Shown: positions 1 through 10,600 of the stretch, in pieces
Position numbering within the stretch: position 1 is the stretch's first letter
Layout: each line of letters begins with the position of its first letter
DNA from: Andrena cerasifolii
Lineage: Eukaryota > Arthropoda > Insecta > Hymenoptera > Andrenidae
Direction of reading: 5' to 3'
NCBI RefSeq assembly: GCF_050908995.1
Contig: NC_135122.1
Span: 16,160,501 to 16,224,500 of the forward strand
Length of the DNA stretch: 64,000 nt
Program-made: the position numbers and the translations under genes
The notes under the pieces: model-generated
Told to the model about the DNA's origin: nothing
Databases searched by the model: none
The model's input: only the letters and a program-made list of their open reading frames with translations

Positions 1-3000
1 CCACAGCAGGAGCACGATACAACAGCCGTGCACTATCCTCTCGATCCACCGCATCCTGTAACATTCGAATCTTGAGACTGATTATTTATCAGGTACCTAC
101 CAAGTACAATCTAGAATCTAGAATTTCGCAAAGCGGAACAGACGTGGGTAGTGCCTTTTCGAGAGTGGACCGCAGTCCAACAAATAAGCATAGTCTAATA
201 ATTTTAGAAGTGAATGCAACTAAGAATATGAAACGAGAGCGTGACGCGTGCGAGCATGTTTTCAGAATTATTCGCTCGGAATTTCCACGATCGAGCGTCA
301 TGCGGCAATTAATCACACTCATCCTCCCATTAAGCCTGCTCCGCAATCTCCGCTTCCTTCGTCATCGTCCACGAGACGAGATCGCAGCCGTGAGCCGAGT
401 CAGTCAGTAGCACAAACATCGATGGCAAAGTAGAGGAAAGAAGAGTGCAAAAAGAAGGCGAGCTGATAGGACGGAGCCAAGGGCAAAGTTGTTGCGGTCA
501 GCATGGAAGGCGCAAAAGAGAGATCGATCGCATTTCACACAATGCACGTAAGAGAAATGGATAGTGTAGCGCGTGTATACAGGTCATCCATTGAAGTTGC
601 AACCTACGGGGGCGCGAACAGATGAAAATGGCAACAGCGCCTCACGGACGCATTCCACTACAACGATGCACCGGCCCGGCGTTCGGAGAGCTGCCAGCGA
701 TCGCTGGACAGCAGTGATGCCCGAGTTTCGAAAATTTTAGGATGGTCTCTTTCAAATTAACGTCGCAAAGAGCTATTTGAAATTTCCCGGCTCAGGTATG
801 CGAGCCGCGCGCTCCGCTTTTATGATCGGTTTACCACTCGCACCCCAGATTACTGTAATGAGGTCGTAGTAGATCTCGATTTCGATCCCGCCCAAACCAC
901 ACGAGTTCTTCCGATGCGTGATAGTCGAGCAACCCTATTATGCTCGTGAGAGTGCTACTTTACCTATTTAAATGCTGTTTAGACTTCTCCAATTGCGACA
1001 GATCTTCGTGCAGAAGGTAACGTTTCGCTCCGAGTAAAGCGGTCCTGATGGAAAGAAATCAAGCAGGGAACTTTGAACAGCGTTACCTATTACATATTAT
1101 TATTAAATATGTACAATGTACACAATAGGTACTCGAATACTATTTGGTGGTATAGGTACAGACACGATGAGACTTGCCTTGAGGCGTGCCTCGAGATGAG
1201 GTCTCGTGTCGCGTGCTGGCAGGGTGGAGAGATGTGGAGAGATGTGGAGAGATGTGGAGAGAGGTGGAGAGAGGTGGAGAGAGGTGGAGAGAGGTGGAGA
1301 GAGGTGGAGAGAGGTGGAGAGAGGTGGAGAGAGGTGGAGAGAGGTGGAGAGAGGTGGAGAGAGGTGGAGAGAGGTGGAGAGATGTTGAGAGAGGTGGAGA
1401 GAGGTGGAGAGAGGTGGAGAGAGGTGGAGCGAGAGGGCAAGTCTCGTCGTGTACATAAGGCAGGCTTTAGAGTTTAGTGTCATGTATACCTACACTACTG
1501 AAGAGTTAACGTAAACATGACTCGGACGCCGCGCCGCGCCGAGACAATCGGCTGGAATAAAACGTGGGAAAGTAAACAATATCCGAGACTTATTGTCAGT
1601 TATGGTCGTGAAGCGGCTACTTTGACCAGTGTTGACCAGGTTCCTGATGTTACAAGTTGATACCGCGTAGGTTAGGTATACATCTGATGTGGTACAAGTA
1701 GGTTAGCGTTACTTACTCAAAATATTCCGTCCAATCAATGTTGCTGTAGTCGAAACCAAAGATCTTTCGCTCCGGCATTGGCACGTCATTTGTCAGGATG
1801 TTTTTCATATTGGTGTTGCGAAAGGCCCATTCATTATGCGTAAAATGCGCCAATTTTTGCGTGGCGTTGTATACCTGTTTGTGAATCTTGAGGAGCCTGG
1901 CGAGCGAAGACGAGAAGAAAGAGAGTAGAAAGACAGAAGTAAAAAGATAAGAAAAAACTATGTAACGTGTATTCGCTTACATCGGTTGGCGGCCTTTCAA
2001 TTTTAGGAATCCGTCTATGAGCAGGGCCGGCAAGAGGTGAAGAATCAAGGTTAGCAAGTAATGGTAGAAGGAACTGCTCGTTAAGGTGGTTCGAGGATAC
2101 CAGATGATTCCTTCGAGAGGTGTTGTTTCGTTAATCGCCAAACCCGTTGCTATCATCTGTTGCTGAAGAACACGGCAGATCTGATAGGACGTGCAGTTGT
2201 AAACGTGAACCTCCGGATCCTTGGTAACCCTGTAGCAGAGCGTTATAAATTTCACTTGACACGACTTAGGTCTGGGTTAATGCGATTTGGAAAATTTCTT
2301 CTTCGTACGTGACTCGCCCTCGTTTCCACGCGGCCGTCAGCGTGGCTTTAATGGCCACGTCGACGGGAAGGTAGTCATTGGCAATATCTGACTTTCCACG
2401 GGCGACGCGCAATGCTCCCTTTCCACCGAGTATCATCATCCCCACCGGGCCGTTGAAGTTATCCACCCAGCCAGGTACCGGCTCATCTATCGTCGATACC
2501 ACTGTTCAACGTAACAATGATTTTTTATTACCAGCGTTACTGTAAATCGGTGCAGAATGGCCTGGATTCACTTATTTAGCGCCATTTGGGTCTTTTTTTT
2601 AAGAAATCGGAATGAAATTGACGTAAAAAAATCGGATAAAATTATTCCTTTGTAATGATGTATATTTTATATATTTTATATATTTTATATATTTTATATA
2701 TTTTATATATTTTATATATTTTATATATTTTATATATTTTATATATTTTATATATTTTATATATTTTATATATTTTATATATTTTATATATTTTATATAT
2801 TTTATATATTTTTTATATTTTATATATTTTTTATATTTTATATATTTTTTATATTTTATATATTTTTTATATTTTATATATTTTTTACATTTATTTATTT
2901 TTCAATTTTTTTAACTTATTCGTTATAAAGTAAATGAAAACTGTTCATTTGGTACTTTATTTAATGCCCTTTTCAGTGGTTTATATCGAATGTTCAAGAG

Positions 3001-5469
3001 ACTTTTCTTTTCCAAGTTATAAGGAAAAGTACAAAAATAAAGGAATTCAGCAAAATATAGTTTTGTTTAAATTAAACGCCAATCTTTTGCGCTAAATATC
3101 ATTTTCTATTTTTTAATAATCTATTAAAAAACAATTCTGAATATATCATCGAAAGAGAATTATTATTTTTATTCTTCAGTTCCAATTTCATTGTGATATT
3201 TTTTATGACTCAAGTGCTATAAAAACATGTCGCCGCATGATCGTAACGAAAATGACGAGACGCTGATGACTTCAAACATTTTGAGAAATGGGACAAAGTG
3301 GGTAGTGATTCTTGCATGCTTGTATAGAGGAAGGTGCACTGACAATGAGAAGATTCCATCTCTTTAAAATCCGGAACTCGTTAGGACTCGAAAGATATTC
3401 CTTCTATTCAAAATTAATTTTTAATAGATTATTTACATTAATTACTAATAGAAAATGACGTTTGGAGCAAAGGATTGGCCTTTAATTTAAACAAAACTAT
3501 ATTTAGCTGCATTCCTTAATTTTTCGACTTTTCCTTATAAATTGGAAATGAGAAGTTTCCCGATCATTCGATTTAAACCACTGAAAAAGTCAATAAACAA
3601 AGTACCAAATTAACAGTTTTCAATTTTTTTATAACAATTAAGTTAAAAAATTGAAAAATAAATAAATGTAGAAAGTATTAAATTATACATCATTAGAAAG
3701 GAAATTTTTTATCCTACTTTTTTACGTCCATTTCATTTCGATATCTTAAAAAAAGGCCCAAATGGCGTTAAATAAGTGAGTCCGGCCCACCGTGCGGCGC
3801 GGCGATGCTTACCTATCGACGGTCGAAAGATCACACTGGGCAGATGTTGGGAGTAGTCGCTAATCACTTGCTCTGCCAGTCGTTTGCTGAATGTATATGT
3901 ATTCGGCATCGATCCCACGTACCTACGGCGAAGCATCGATGGATCACGATTACGCCTTAGCGACCTACCTACCAGCATGGACTAACGGCTCGAGCCGACT
4001 CACTTGGATGTAAATGTTCGTATAGTGTGCTCGTCTAGTGTTTCGGCCATCTGAATGGCATTTCTCCAGTTGAGAAGCGGCGGGTAAACGATCTCATCCA
4101 CCACTGGTTTATCGGCTTGAGCGTACGCAGAGCTAATGTGCACCAACGCCTGTCGGCGTTGGCGAACGCAAAGTCGACCGGCGTTAGTCGAGGAATAGTG
4201 GCGAGACGGGCCGCGAGAATACTTACCTACCTACTACGTAACGAGAAAAGAATTCTACTTGCCACCAAGTTCTCCATGCCTCCCGCCAGAATGCAGATAT
4301 CCCTGGTACTTCGGCAGTTGGATAATATGTCCTTTTTCAGATTGTCTTCGAATCGAACGTTCGCGGCGACGTGAAAAATCACCGACACTCGGCTGGTAAT
4401 AGTCTGTCTCTCAGTGGCGGATATACCTAGTCCATCGACGCTCGTGTCACCGAGGACGGGAATTAGCTTCGAGAGGTTGGATGGCCTCTCTTTTCGTAAC
4501 GTATCGAACAGCTACCGACCAACCAAACAAACCGTCCAGTAACAGGAGCTGAATATACTGCCTATCCGAGATATAGTGACTTAGGCGTGACGTCACTCAG
4601 CGGGGCCTTACCCGATATCCTGCTGGGTACTGGCCGCTGAACGTGCCCCCCTACTACATCTTGCAGGACTGTGTTTAAAGAAGACCGGGACAAAACCGGG
4701 GCCCTAACAGAAAATAAAACAGAAATTGAAGATACGGTTTATCATTATTAAAAGACATCAATTAAGCTTTGATTAATTATTATATTGATTCATAAATTCT
4801 CCACTACTGAATTCTAATGCAGTACATATGCCTTACTAAAATGTATTTGTATTTAATATGAGGCAATTTTTAATAGCCAGTAGCAAAGCTGAATTGATGC
4901 CTTTTAATAATGATAAACCGTATCTTGAATTTCTGTTTTATTTTCTGTTAGGGCCCCGGTTTTGTCCTGGTCTTCTCTAAATACAGTCCTGCAAGAGGTA
5001 GTAGGCGGGCACGTTTAGCGGCCAGCAGGGTGTCGGGTAAGACCCCGCTGAGGGACTTCACACCCAAGTCACTGTATCTTTGATAGGCACTATACTTTCC
5101 ACCACTTGAAATTTTCACATTTCCACGTCATCCGCAACTTACCGGTGACTGAAACTCCTTTCTCAATCTCTCTTCGATGGACAGCCCCTTCTTCGGCCGC
5201 ATCAGCAGATATATCTCTCGAACATCGGGGCAGGATCTGAGTAGCTTCTCGATCAGCACTTTGCCAAGGAATCCGCTACCACCCGTGATTAGGATACTCC
5301 TTCCGGCGTAAAATCCGGCTATCGAGGAGCTCTCCCTCGATGTCTTGTCTTTTTCTTTTCCGTCGTGGGCCTAGGTTCAGGAGGTGTTACGGACCGTTAA
5401 ATTAGACGCGGTTAAAATGCTCGCAAAGTAAAGGGTACCCCTTTCGAATTTTAACAAACTTACAGCCAT
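1..5469 (-). CDS. Fatty acyl-CoA reductase (FAR), 3' end outside window
   Basis: NAD(P)H-dependent reduction of fatty acyl-CoA to fatty alcohol, for waxes, cuticular hydrocarbons or pheromone, at ER or peroxisome. Exons on the minus strand: 5469-5464, 5370-5143, 4511-4266, 4149-4004, 3922-3813, 2501-2309, 2229-1981, 1896-1717 and 55-1 (continues left). All junction phases agree. The Rossmann motif TGGSGFLGK lies in the 5370-5143 exon and the catalytic YxxxK as YTFSK in 3922-3813. The FAR C-terminal domain follows, with EWAFRNTN and [10 protein letters not shown], then a hydrophobic tail. The proposed start is an ATG-GCT just before a GTAAGT donor at 5463; another 5' exon at 5738-5678 (MGGWATK...) has the wrong phase. 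The donor at 4266 could instead be a GC donor a few bases on. The segment of roughly 30 residues that usually precedes the C-terminal hydrophobic stretch was not found, so a small exon may be missed. The family call is firm; the subfamily (wat-like or other) is not. Confidence 0.85.
582..704. mobile_element. Degenerate half copy of the palindromic MITE at 11833-12042
   Basis: The stretch shares with the 11.8-12.0 kb element the sequence around GCGCGAACAGAT, then GGCAACAGCGCCTCACGGAC and GCATTCCA. It then has the central loop (CCGGCCC..GAGAGCTGCCAG) in the opposite orientation. Only one arm is present, so it cannot fold into the full hairpin. It lies in the intron before the last FAR exon. Confidence 0.7.
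1221..1430. repeat. Decamer tandem array (GAGGTGGAGA)n
   Basis: 21 consecutive 10-bp units in perfect register. Most are GAGGTGGAGA, with three GATGTGGAGA units at the start, one GATGTTGAGA, and altered first and last units. It is purine-only on the plus strand apart from the T. Because 10 is not a multiple of 3, all frames stay open with a 30-bp period, which explains the long repetitive ORFs here. It lies in a FAR intron. Confidence 0.95.
2553..3794. mobile_element. Large foldback element, about 1.24 kb, in FAR intron
   Basis: Ends are CAGAATGGCCTGGATTCACT on the left and the complement of CACGGTGGGCCGGACTCACT on the right, followed by CACTTATTTA[A/G]CGCCATTTGGG in both arms. The inverted repeat extends inward for several hundred bases: for example GGTACTTTATTTAATGCCC against a diverged partner near 3590, and CAATCTTTTGCGCTAAATAT near 3080 against the stretch near 3470. 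No coding capacity is seen. The right end stops 18 bp from the exon edge at 3813. A hAT-like start (CA..G) is possible, but no clear 8-bp duplication is visible. Confidence 0.75.
2656..2890. repeat. AT satellite (ATTTTATAT)n inside the left foldback arm
   Basis: About seventeen 9-bp units ATTTTATAT are followed by four 18-bp higher-order units that alternate ATTTTTTAT and ATTTTATAT. The matching part of the right arm (near 3680) has only a single TATAC-like stretch. The array therefore grew in one arm after the foldback formed. Confidence 0.9.
4558..5090. mobile_element. Foldback/MITE, 533 bp, in FAR intron
   Basis: Near-perfect inverted repeat. The left arm begins CTGCCTATC and includes GGGGCCTTACCCGATATCC, AAGACCGGGACAAAACCGGG and GATACGGTTTATCATTATTA. 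The right arm has the complements in reverse order and ends GATAGGCAC. Both ends are flanked by TATA, consistent with a TA or TATA target-site duplication. No ORF is seen. Confidence 0.85.
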
Positions 5470-5897
5470 TGTAAAAGAATGTACACGGACTGTTGTCGCA
5501 GTGGCAATATCGGTGGCAATGGCAATGGCAGTGGCGGTGGCGGTGATTGTCTTTGGAAGTTGTCTTGGTCTTTCTTTAATCCTTTCTTTCTCCACGGTCC
5601 TTTCGTTTCCTGTCCAGAAGAGACACGAATGATCAGTGACAAATAAACCGCCACGACTGACGGAAGCACCTACTTACCGATAATTGTATTCCGGTTCACC
5701 GGTTCAAAGATCAAAACTTTGGTTGCCCATCCGCCCATTGTTAACCGTCGCCCTTGCGAGACTGTAATAGCTAAATAACTGTAACAGTGAAAGAGCGGAA
5801 TTTATTATAGCTCTAACGTCAAGCCTTATACAAGTAGATATTTATCACATACGTATTCACTTGTACATTGTATTAATAGTTCTTATTTTGTTGCATC

Positions 5898-6139
5898 TCA
5901 CTTTACCCCGGAGAGGAGTTCATTTTACCCCGTACATGGGGTAAAGTGATACCACTTGCATAATTTCTTTCAACTTGAATTTTAATATGCTCCAAGTTTA
6001 TCTTAAGTACTGCTATTCGTCCTTTATCAACAATAATGTTTAAATTATATTATAAATATGTCTCCACGCATGTTTATTGAAAGGAAAAAATTTTATTCGA
6101 CTTCAAATTTCTTCGGGCTCACTTTACCCCAGTCTCCCC
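5898..6139. mobile_element. MITE fragment with GGGGAGACTGGGGTAAAGTG end
   Basis: The right end reads CACTTTACCCCAGTCTCCCC followed by TA. The left side carries CTCACTTTACCCC and a direct hairpin of GGGGTAAAGTG motifs (5929-5955). The left terminus is unclear. The end resembles that of the 42157-42599 element (GGGGAGACCGGGAC). Confidence 0.55.
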
Positions 6140-6453
6140 TACGTGCTAAATTCAGCTAAATAAATCCATAATGCATAATATACAATGGATCGTTTTTATC
6201 AGGTTCGGCAAATTGTGTATGCTGCCAACTTGCTATTTGTTTAAAAATAAATCGCAAATCTCCAAGGATTTTCCGCGGCTCGTAAAGTGGACGAGAGTCT
6301 CCTCTTCTGTTCTCTTCTCTTTCGCGTGCAAATATTATTCTTTCCTCTTTAGATTACATTTGAAAGGCCCGGTAATGCGTAGATGCACATATATGTACGT
6401 GTATCGGCTCGATCGACATTTGTTTCGCGGCACCCTAGGAAAATGGTGAAACG

Positions 6454-6636
6454 ATGAATTCGTCGGGGTCTCCGATCGATGGAATGGTATCTACGCCGTT
6501 GATGTCAGCAATATCTTTGCCGCGACAAGATCAGGATAATTTGATCGATGATTTGAGCTCCGTACTCGTGGACAATCTTCCAAGGTTCGACGAAGAATTT
6601 CGACCTCACCTCGCCGAAACCTGCAGAGACCCTAAG
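6454..6636 (+). CDS. Candidate coding exon, unrecognised gene
   Basis: The ATG at 6454 opens about 61 codons (MNSSGSPIDGMV... to ...HLAETCRDPK), ending at AAG|GTGAAT. That donor lies inside the end of a TA-flanked MITE starting at 6635. The peptide is moderately acidic and not low-complexity, with a possible amphipathic stretch DNLIDDLSSVLVDNL. I recognise no domain. A second possible donor is CCAAG|GTTCGA at 6582/6583, whose phase would fit the open stretch at 7210-7441. It could be a small separate gene or an upstream exon set of the dynein gene that follows. Confidence 0.3.
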
Positions 6637-7184
6637 GTGAATGTCCCAATTTCTGCTCATGTCCCCATTTCTGCTCTTTTCGTATTTTTCTTATTATCAT
6701 ATGCGTCACGTTTGCACTACAGTTGCAACAAAATAATTCTAAATTATTTAAACATTCACGCGAGTGTTGCACGAGCTTGAATTAGACTGTCGTATACACG
6801 GGTCACGTGATCTGCAAAACAGGCCCTCACATGAAAAGTTTACACATAAATAACATGTTAATAACGCGTTTCTGAGTCATGCTACATAGCCTATGTCCAT
6901 CCTAGAGTATGCAGGAGTAACGTGTTAAAATTTGAGGAAGATCGGTTCAATAGGTCTTGAGTTTTGCGCGAACATAAAAAACGGCTCTCTCTTTATATAA
7001 CAGTATAAATTACTTACTAATAGTTAAACATCTCGAAATATCTTTCTTAAATAGTTTTTGAATTGGTCGATTTATTATTAAACAATTAATCAATTACTCT
7101 GCAAATTTTGATCGCAAACAAACTTTTTACACCTTCTTTCTGACGAGTTAACTCTTAAATGAGCAGAAATTCGGACATCCACCT
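6635..7184. mobile_element. TA-flanked MITE, 550 bp (Tc1/mariner-like TSD)
   Basis: Terminal inverted repeats: AGGTGAATGTCCCAATTTCT on the left, AGGTGGATGTCCGAATTTCT on the opposite strand on the right. Both continue into GCTCAT. It is flanked by TA on both sides (6633-6634 and 7185-7186). The interior is AT-rich with no coding capacity. Confidence 0.8.
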
Positions 7185-7209
7185 TATGTATGGCTACGCA
7201 TATCGCGGT

Positions 7210-7441
7210 TTTACCGGTGTTCAGGGAATCGATCGGTGAACGCTCAATAACGAGCAACGAAACGGCACGGCCGAGCCATGCTCTTTCCGAAACGGAGCCG
7301 GAAATCTTATACGAGGAGTACGATGACCAAGAAGACGAACGGGACGAAGGAGACGGAGAAGGAGTCGCGTGGAGGGAGCGAGCTCGGAGATCTGTGGATC
7401 AGCCCCGTCGCGTTCTATCCTTGGTAGACGACGGTTATTGA
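7210..7441 (+). CDS. Candidate acidic terminal exon, unrecognised
   Basis: After an acceptor TTCAG at 7209 the frame reads through a Ser/Thr-rich part into an acidic stretch (EPEILYEEYDDQEDERDEG), then an Arg-rich tail, and stops after LSLVDDGY. It has no recognised domain. It joins in phase only to the donor at 6582/6583, not to the MITE-borne donor at 6636. It could be coding sequence of the same small gene as 6454-6636 or a chance ORF. Confidence 0.25.
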
Positions 7442-7682
7442 AATTCCTAAATCTTTCCATAAACTTTCCACGATTCAGCTAACACTGTGGGCGTTTCAGA
7501 TCGAGAGGTGGCAACAGTTGCAGGTTACTTTTCCTTTCCATTCGGTGTACATTCCCACCAACTATTAGGTACATTAGATAGGCATCTAATTGTATTCCGA
7601 GCCATCGTTTTCTTTCGTCGCGTCCTCATCGACGTAGAAGACGGCAACGCCCGCGGCCGCGGCAGTAGCCAAATCCAGCACC

Positions 7683-10600
7683 ATGGTCCAAAGGGGGCGG
7701 AAAGCTACGCCGAGACGCGCAGACACGGCCGGTGACGATGTGGTCGAAACCATAAACGTCAGGTAAACAGAGACTCCTCTCATTACACACATAGAACTTT
7801 TCTACATCGTTTCGTTTCGTTTCGCAGAGGTCAGATGATAAAGGACATGCAGCAAGAGATCCAGCTGGAGCAGTACAACGTGAAACGCAGGGCAGAAGTG
7901 GAAGGGGAGCAGCAGGGAAATCGCGAAACGCAGCTCGGGGAGACGCGGGAGATTCTTTCTCTCCACTGGGCAGCGTACGCGAAGAACGTGCGGATCCTTG
8001 AAGAGACAGAGAACGTTGGTATTCGTCGGACGGGTTTTAAGTTAAATTAAATTAAATTACCACCGAATTTCAGTGGGCCAGGTACATGACTTGCGACGGT
8101 CTACCGGATCCTGGATCGCTACCCGACATGAACACCTTTCTGTTCCTTTGGACAATGGAGTACGAGAAGGCGAGCGTCGTCACCATGGCGGAAAAATGCC
8201 GCATGATCACTTCCGTACGTAAACAGACGGTGTTGAGAAATGTGAGTTGTTTGGCGATAAACGACGATGACGGTGTCGGCGTTCGTTTCAGCTATTAACC
8301 AAACTGGAGGGGATTGTTCGTTTCTCCACGACTATCTCGGCCGGATACGCCAGCGAATGCGAAGTGGTGAGAGTAGCTCTTCAACCAGGGCTTGAAACGG
8401 TCCTGAAAATAACTGTTCAAAACTGTTATATATAAAGGTTCTGATTAAAACGGTTATGGAGGACTTTTATTCCAAATATACCTTTTATGAAGAACCGAAA
8501 TTTCCAACTACTAATCCTGTTTCGGTTACAGTTCCCTTATTTCCTCTCTTCATATCAGTTCCATAACCGTGTAGGAGTCGGAAAAAGTGAGCCACGGGCG
8601 CCGGGAATCGAACCCGAGCCGTCCGCGTGCTGATCAGTCGCGTTCGCCACCACGGCTACGCCGACTTCTCCTCGGTCCCTGTCTTCCGAACTCTTCATAA
8701 ATGGACGCCACCTATGGGCCTCATCGCACATCATAGGCCGTTGCCTAAATGCCGGTTGCCTACTACAACCGTTATTTTTTCGGTTCTATATCGGTTCCGA
8801 AACGGTTCCAGAATCAATTCTTATACTTATCGACTTTTCCCTAATTGATATCATTCATTATCGTAGCTGTAGATTGCCGTAGATGTTCATCTTTTTTACA
8901 AAATCCTTATAGAAACATGAGAAACTTTTAACTTCCTATTCTGAATGATATAGTGTGTGTGAATGTAAAAAATATCTAGCTGATTTATTTATTTCAACGC
9001 TTTATTATATATGATATGTCTCTTCTTTTTCTATAAGGATTTTGGAAAGAATATGCACATATACAGTAATCTGCAGCTACAATAATTAATGATATCAATT
9101 AGGGAAAAGTTGATACAAGAATTGATTCTAGAACCGTTTTGGAACCGATATAGAACCGAAAAAATAACGGTTATGGAACCGACATGGGGAAGGAAATAGG
9201 AACCGTAACTGAAACAGATAATAGTTGGAAATTTCGGTTCTTCTTAACAGTTATTCAGAATAAAGGTTCTTCATAACCGTTTGGAGAACCGAAATCGATA
9301 TTATAACAGTTTTCAAGCCCTGGCTTCGACTGACAATGAAACGAAAACGCGTCATCTGATGTCGTTGTGATCTGGATGTACGCAGGTTGCGAAACAGCTC
9401 CGGTACAAGCTGCAACAGTGGATAGACGACGCGTGTTATCGACTTTTGCGTGACATCGAAACGAACATGACCAGAATGGACCCGAAAACGGCCACATACG
9501 TTTCTACAGCAAACGAAGCGGTGTGTTGCGTTTGGGCCCCGATTCCACTGCCCATTGCGGCAAAGCGGCTCACGGAGAAGGAACGGTAATGTCACGGCTT
9601 ACCTTTGGTGTATCAATGCCGATAATACCGACTATATCATTTCATGAATAGAAAGCCCATCGAGGTGGAATTCCATGAGTTGAAGTTGACGATTAAAATG
9701 CCCGTGGACGTGGATTGCTATCGCATGGCGATTCGAGGACTCTGGCTAACTTACGATCATTACTCGGTTGAGACGGCCTCGTACCGAATGCCCGAACTCC
9801 CAGTGGATCTCCTGTGGGACCCTTCTGTCGGTAAGTTATCTACTCTCAGCTTGCGTTCATTTTCCACGCGATTAGTTGCGTTGCTGCTACGCCACCTTCT
9901 TCCAATCGATCTGTGCAGACTTGCTCCACTTCTCCAGAAAAGAATTCAGAGAAATGCTTAGAATTTGGGAGGAACAAGCCGAAGGGAGACTCTTGAGGAT
10001 AGAAGAGAAGAAAGCAATACTCGAGCAGATAGAGAATCCGCCTGCGTTACCGCGTAGCATCGAGAGAAGTGGTAAACGTGGCAAGAGGCCGAAAAGGCCG
10101 CAGTCCGCGACGAAAGACAAACAGCGACTCCAGGCGAACTTGCTGTCTATTTTACCGACGGCCACGCAACTTCTGCCATACTTACCCTCGGCTAACGAAA
10201 TCATTCAACAGAGAGAAGGTTAGGTCTGGATAGTTTGGTGGTGGCGGCCAATATATTCGATTAATCACCTCTCTGTTCTTTCAGACGAGAACAGGAAAGA
10301 GGTGAGAAGGCTGTTGTTTACGCGATGCGAAAAGACCGAAGTGAATCTACGCAGGTACAGGATTCTCGGAGGTGTATTCCACGTGGACCTCGTCTATCAA
10401 CCACCGCAGCCAAAAGATCTCGGGGGAGAGACGTGGCTGACGACTCGTGAGTGCGCAGCGTTTTGTCTTTAACGCTGCTATCCGGGTTTCCGTCTTTACC
10501 GGCTGGCTGATTCAAGTCCAGGTGAATTACAGTTAAGTTACCGAAGCAGACGAGGTTCGTGCCGTTCGCGAGACCGTACGAGCCACCGCAGCCAGCGGCG

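Noticed and set aside
1073..1483. Long ORFs in several frames on both strands
   Set aside because: They are the products of the 10-bp array, which keeps all frames open; the peptides are pure period-10 repeats.
2655..2933. ORF of repeated LYI/FYI residues
   Set aside because: It is a translation of the 9-bp AT satellite.
5678..5738. First coding exon of the FAR gene (MGGWATK...)
   Set aside because: It ends in phase 1, whereas the next exon at 5370 begins in phase 0. The ATG-GCT at 5469 fits instead.
8594..8665. Functional tRNA gene
   Set aside because: The T arm and acceptor are tRNA-like, but the D and anticodon arms do not fold properly and the sequence is part of a nested insertion.
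9831..9918. Acceptor at 9875 for dynein exon 7
   Set aside because: That junction gives a frame that stops. The acceptor at 9918 restores the conserved DLLHFSRKEF frame.
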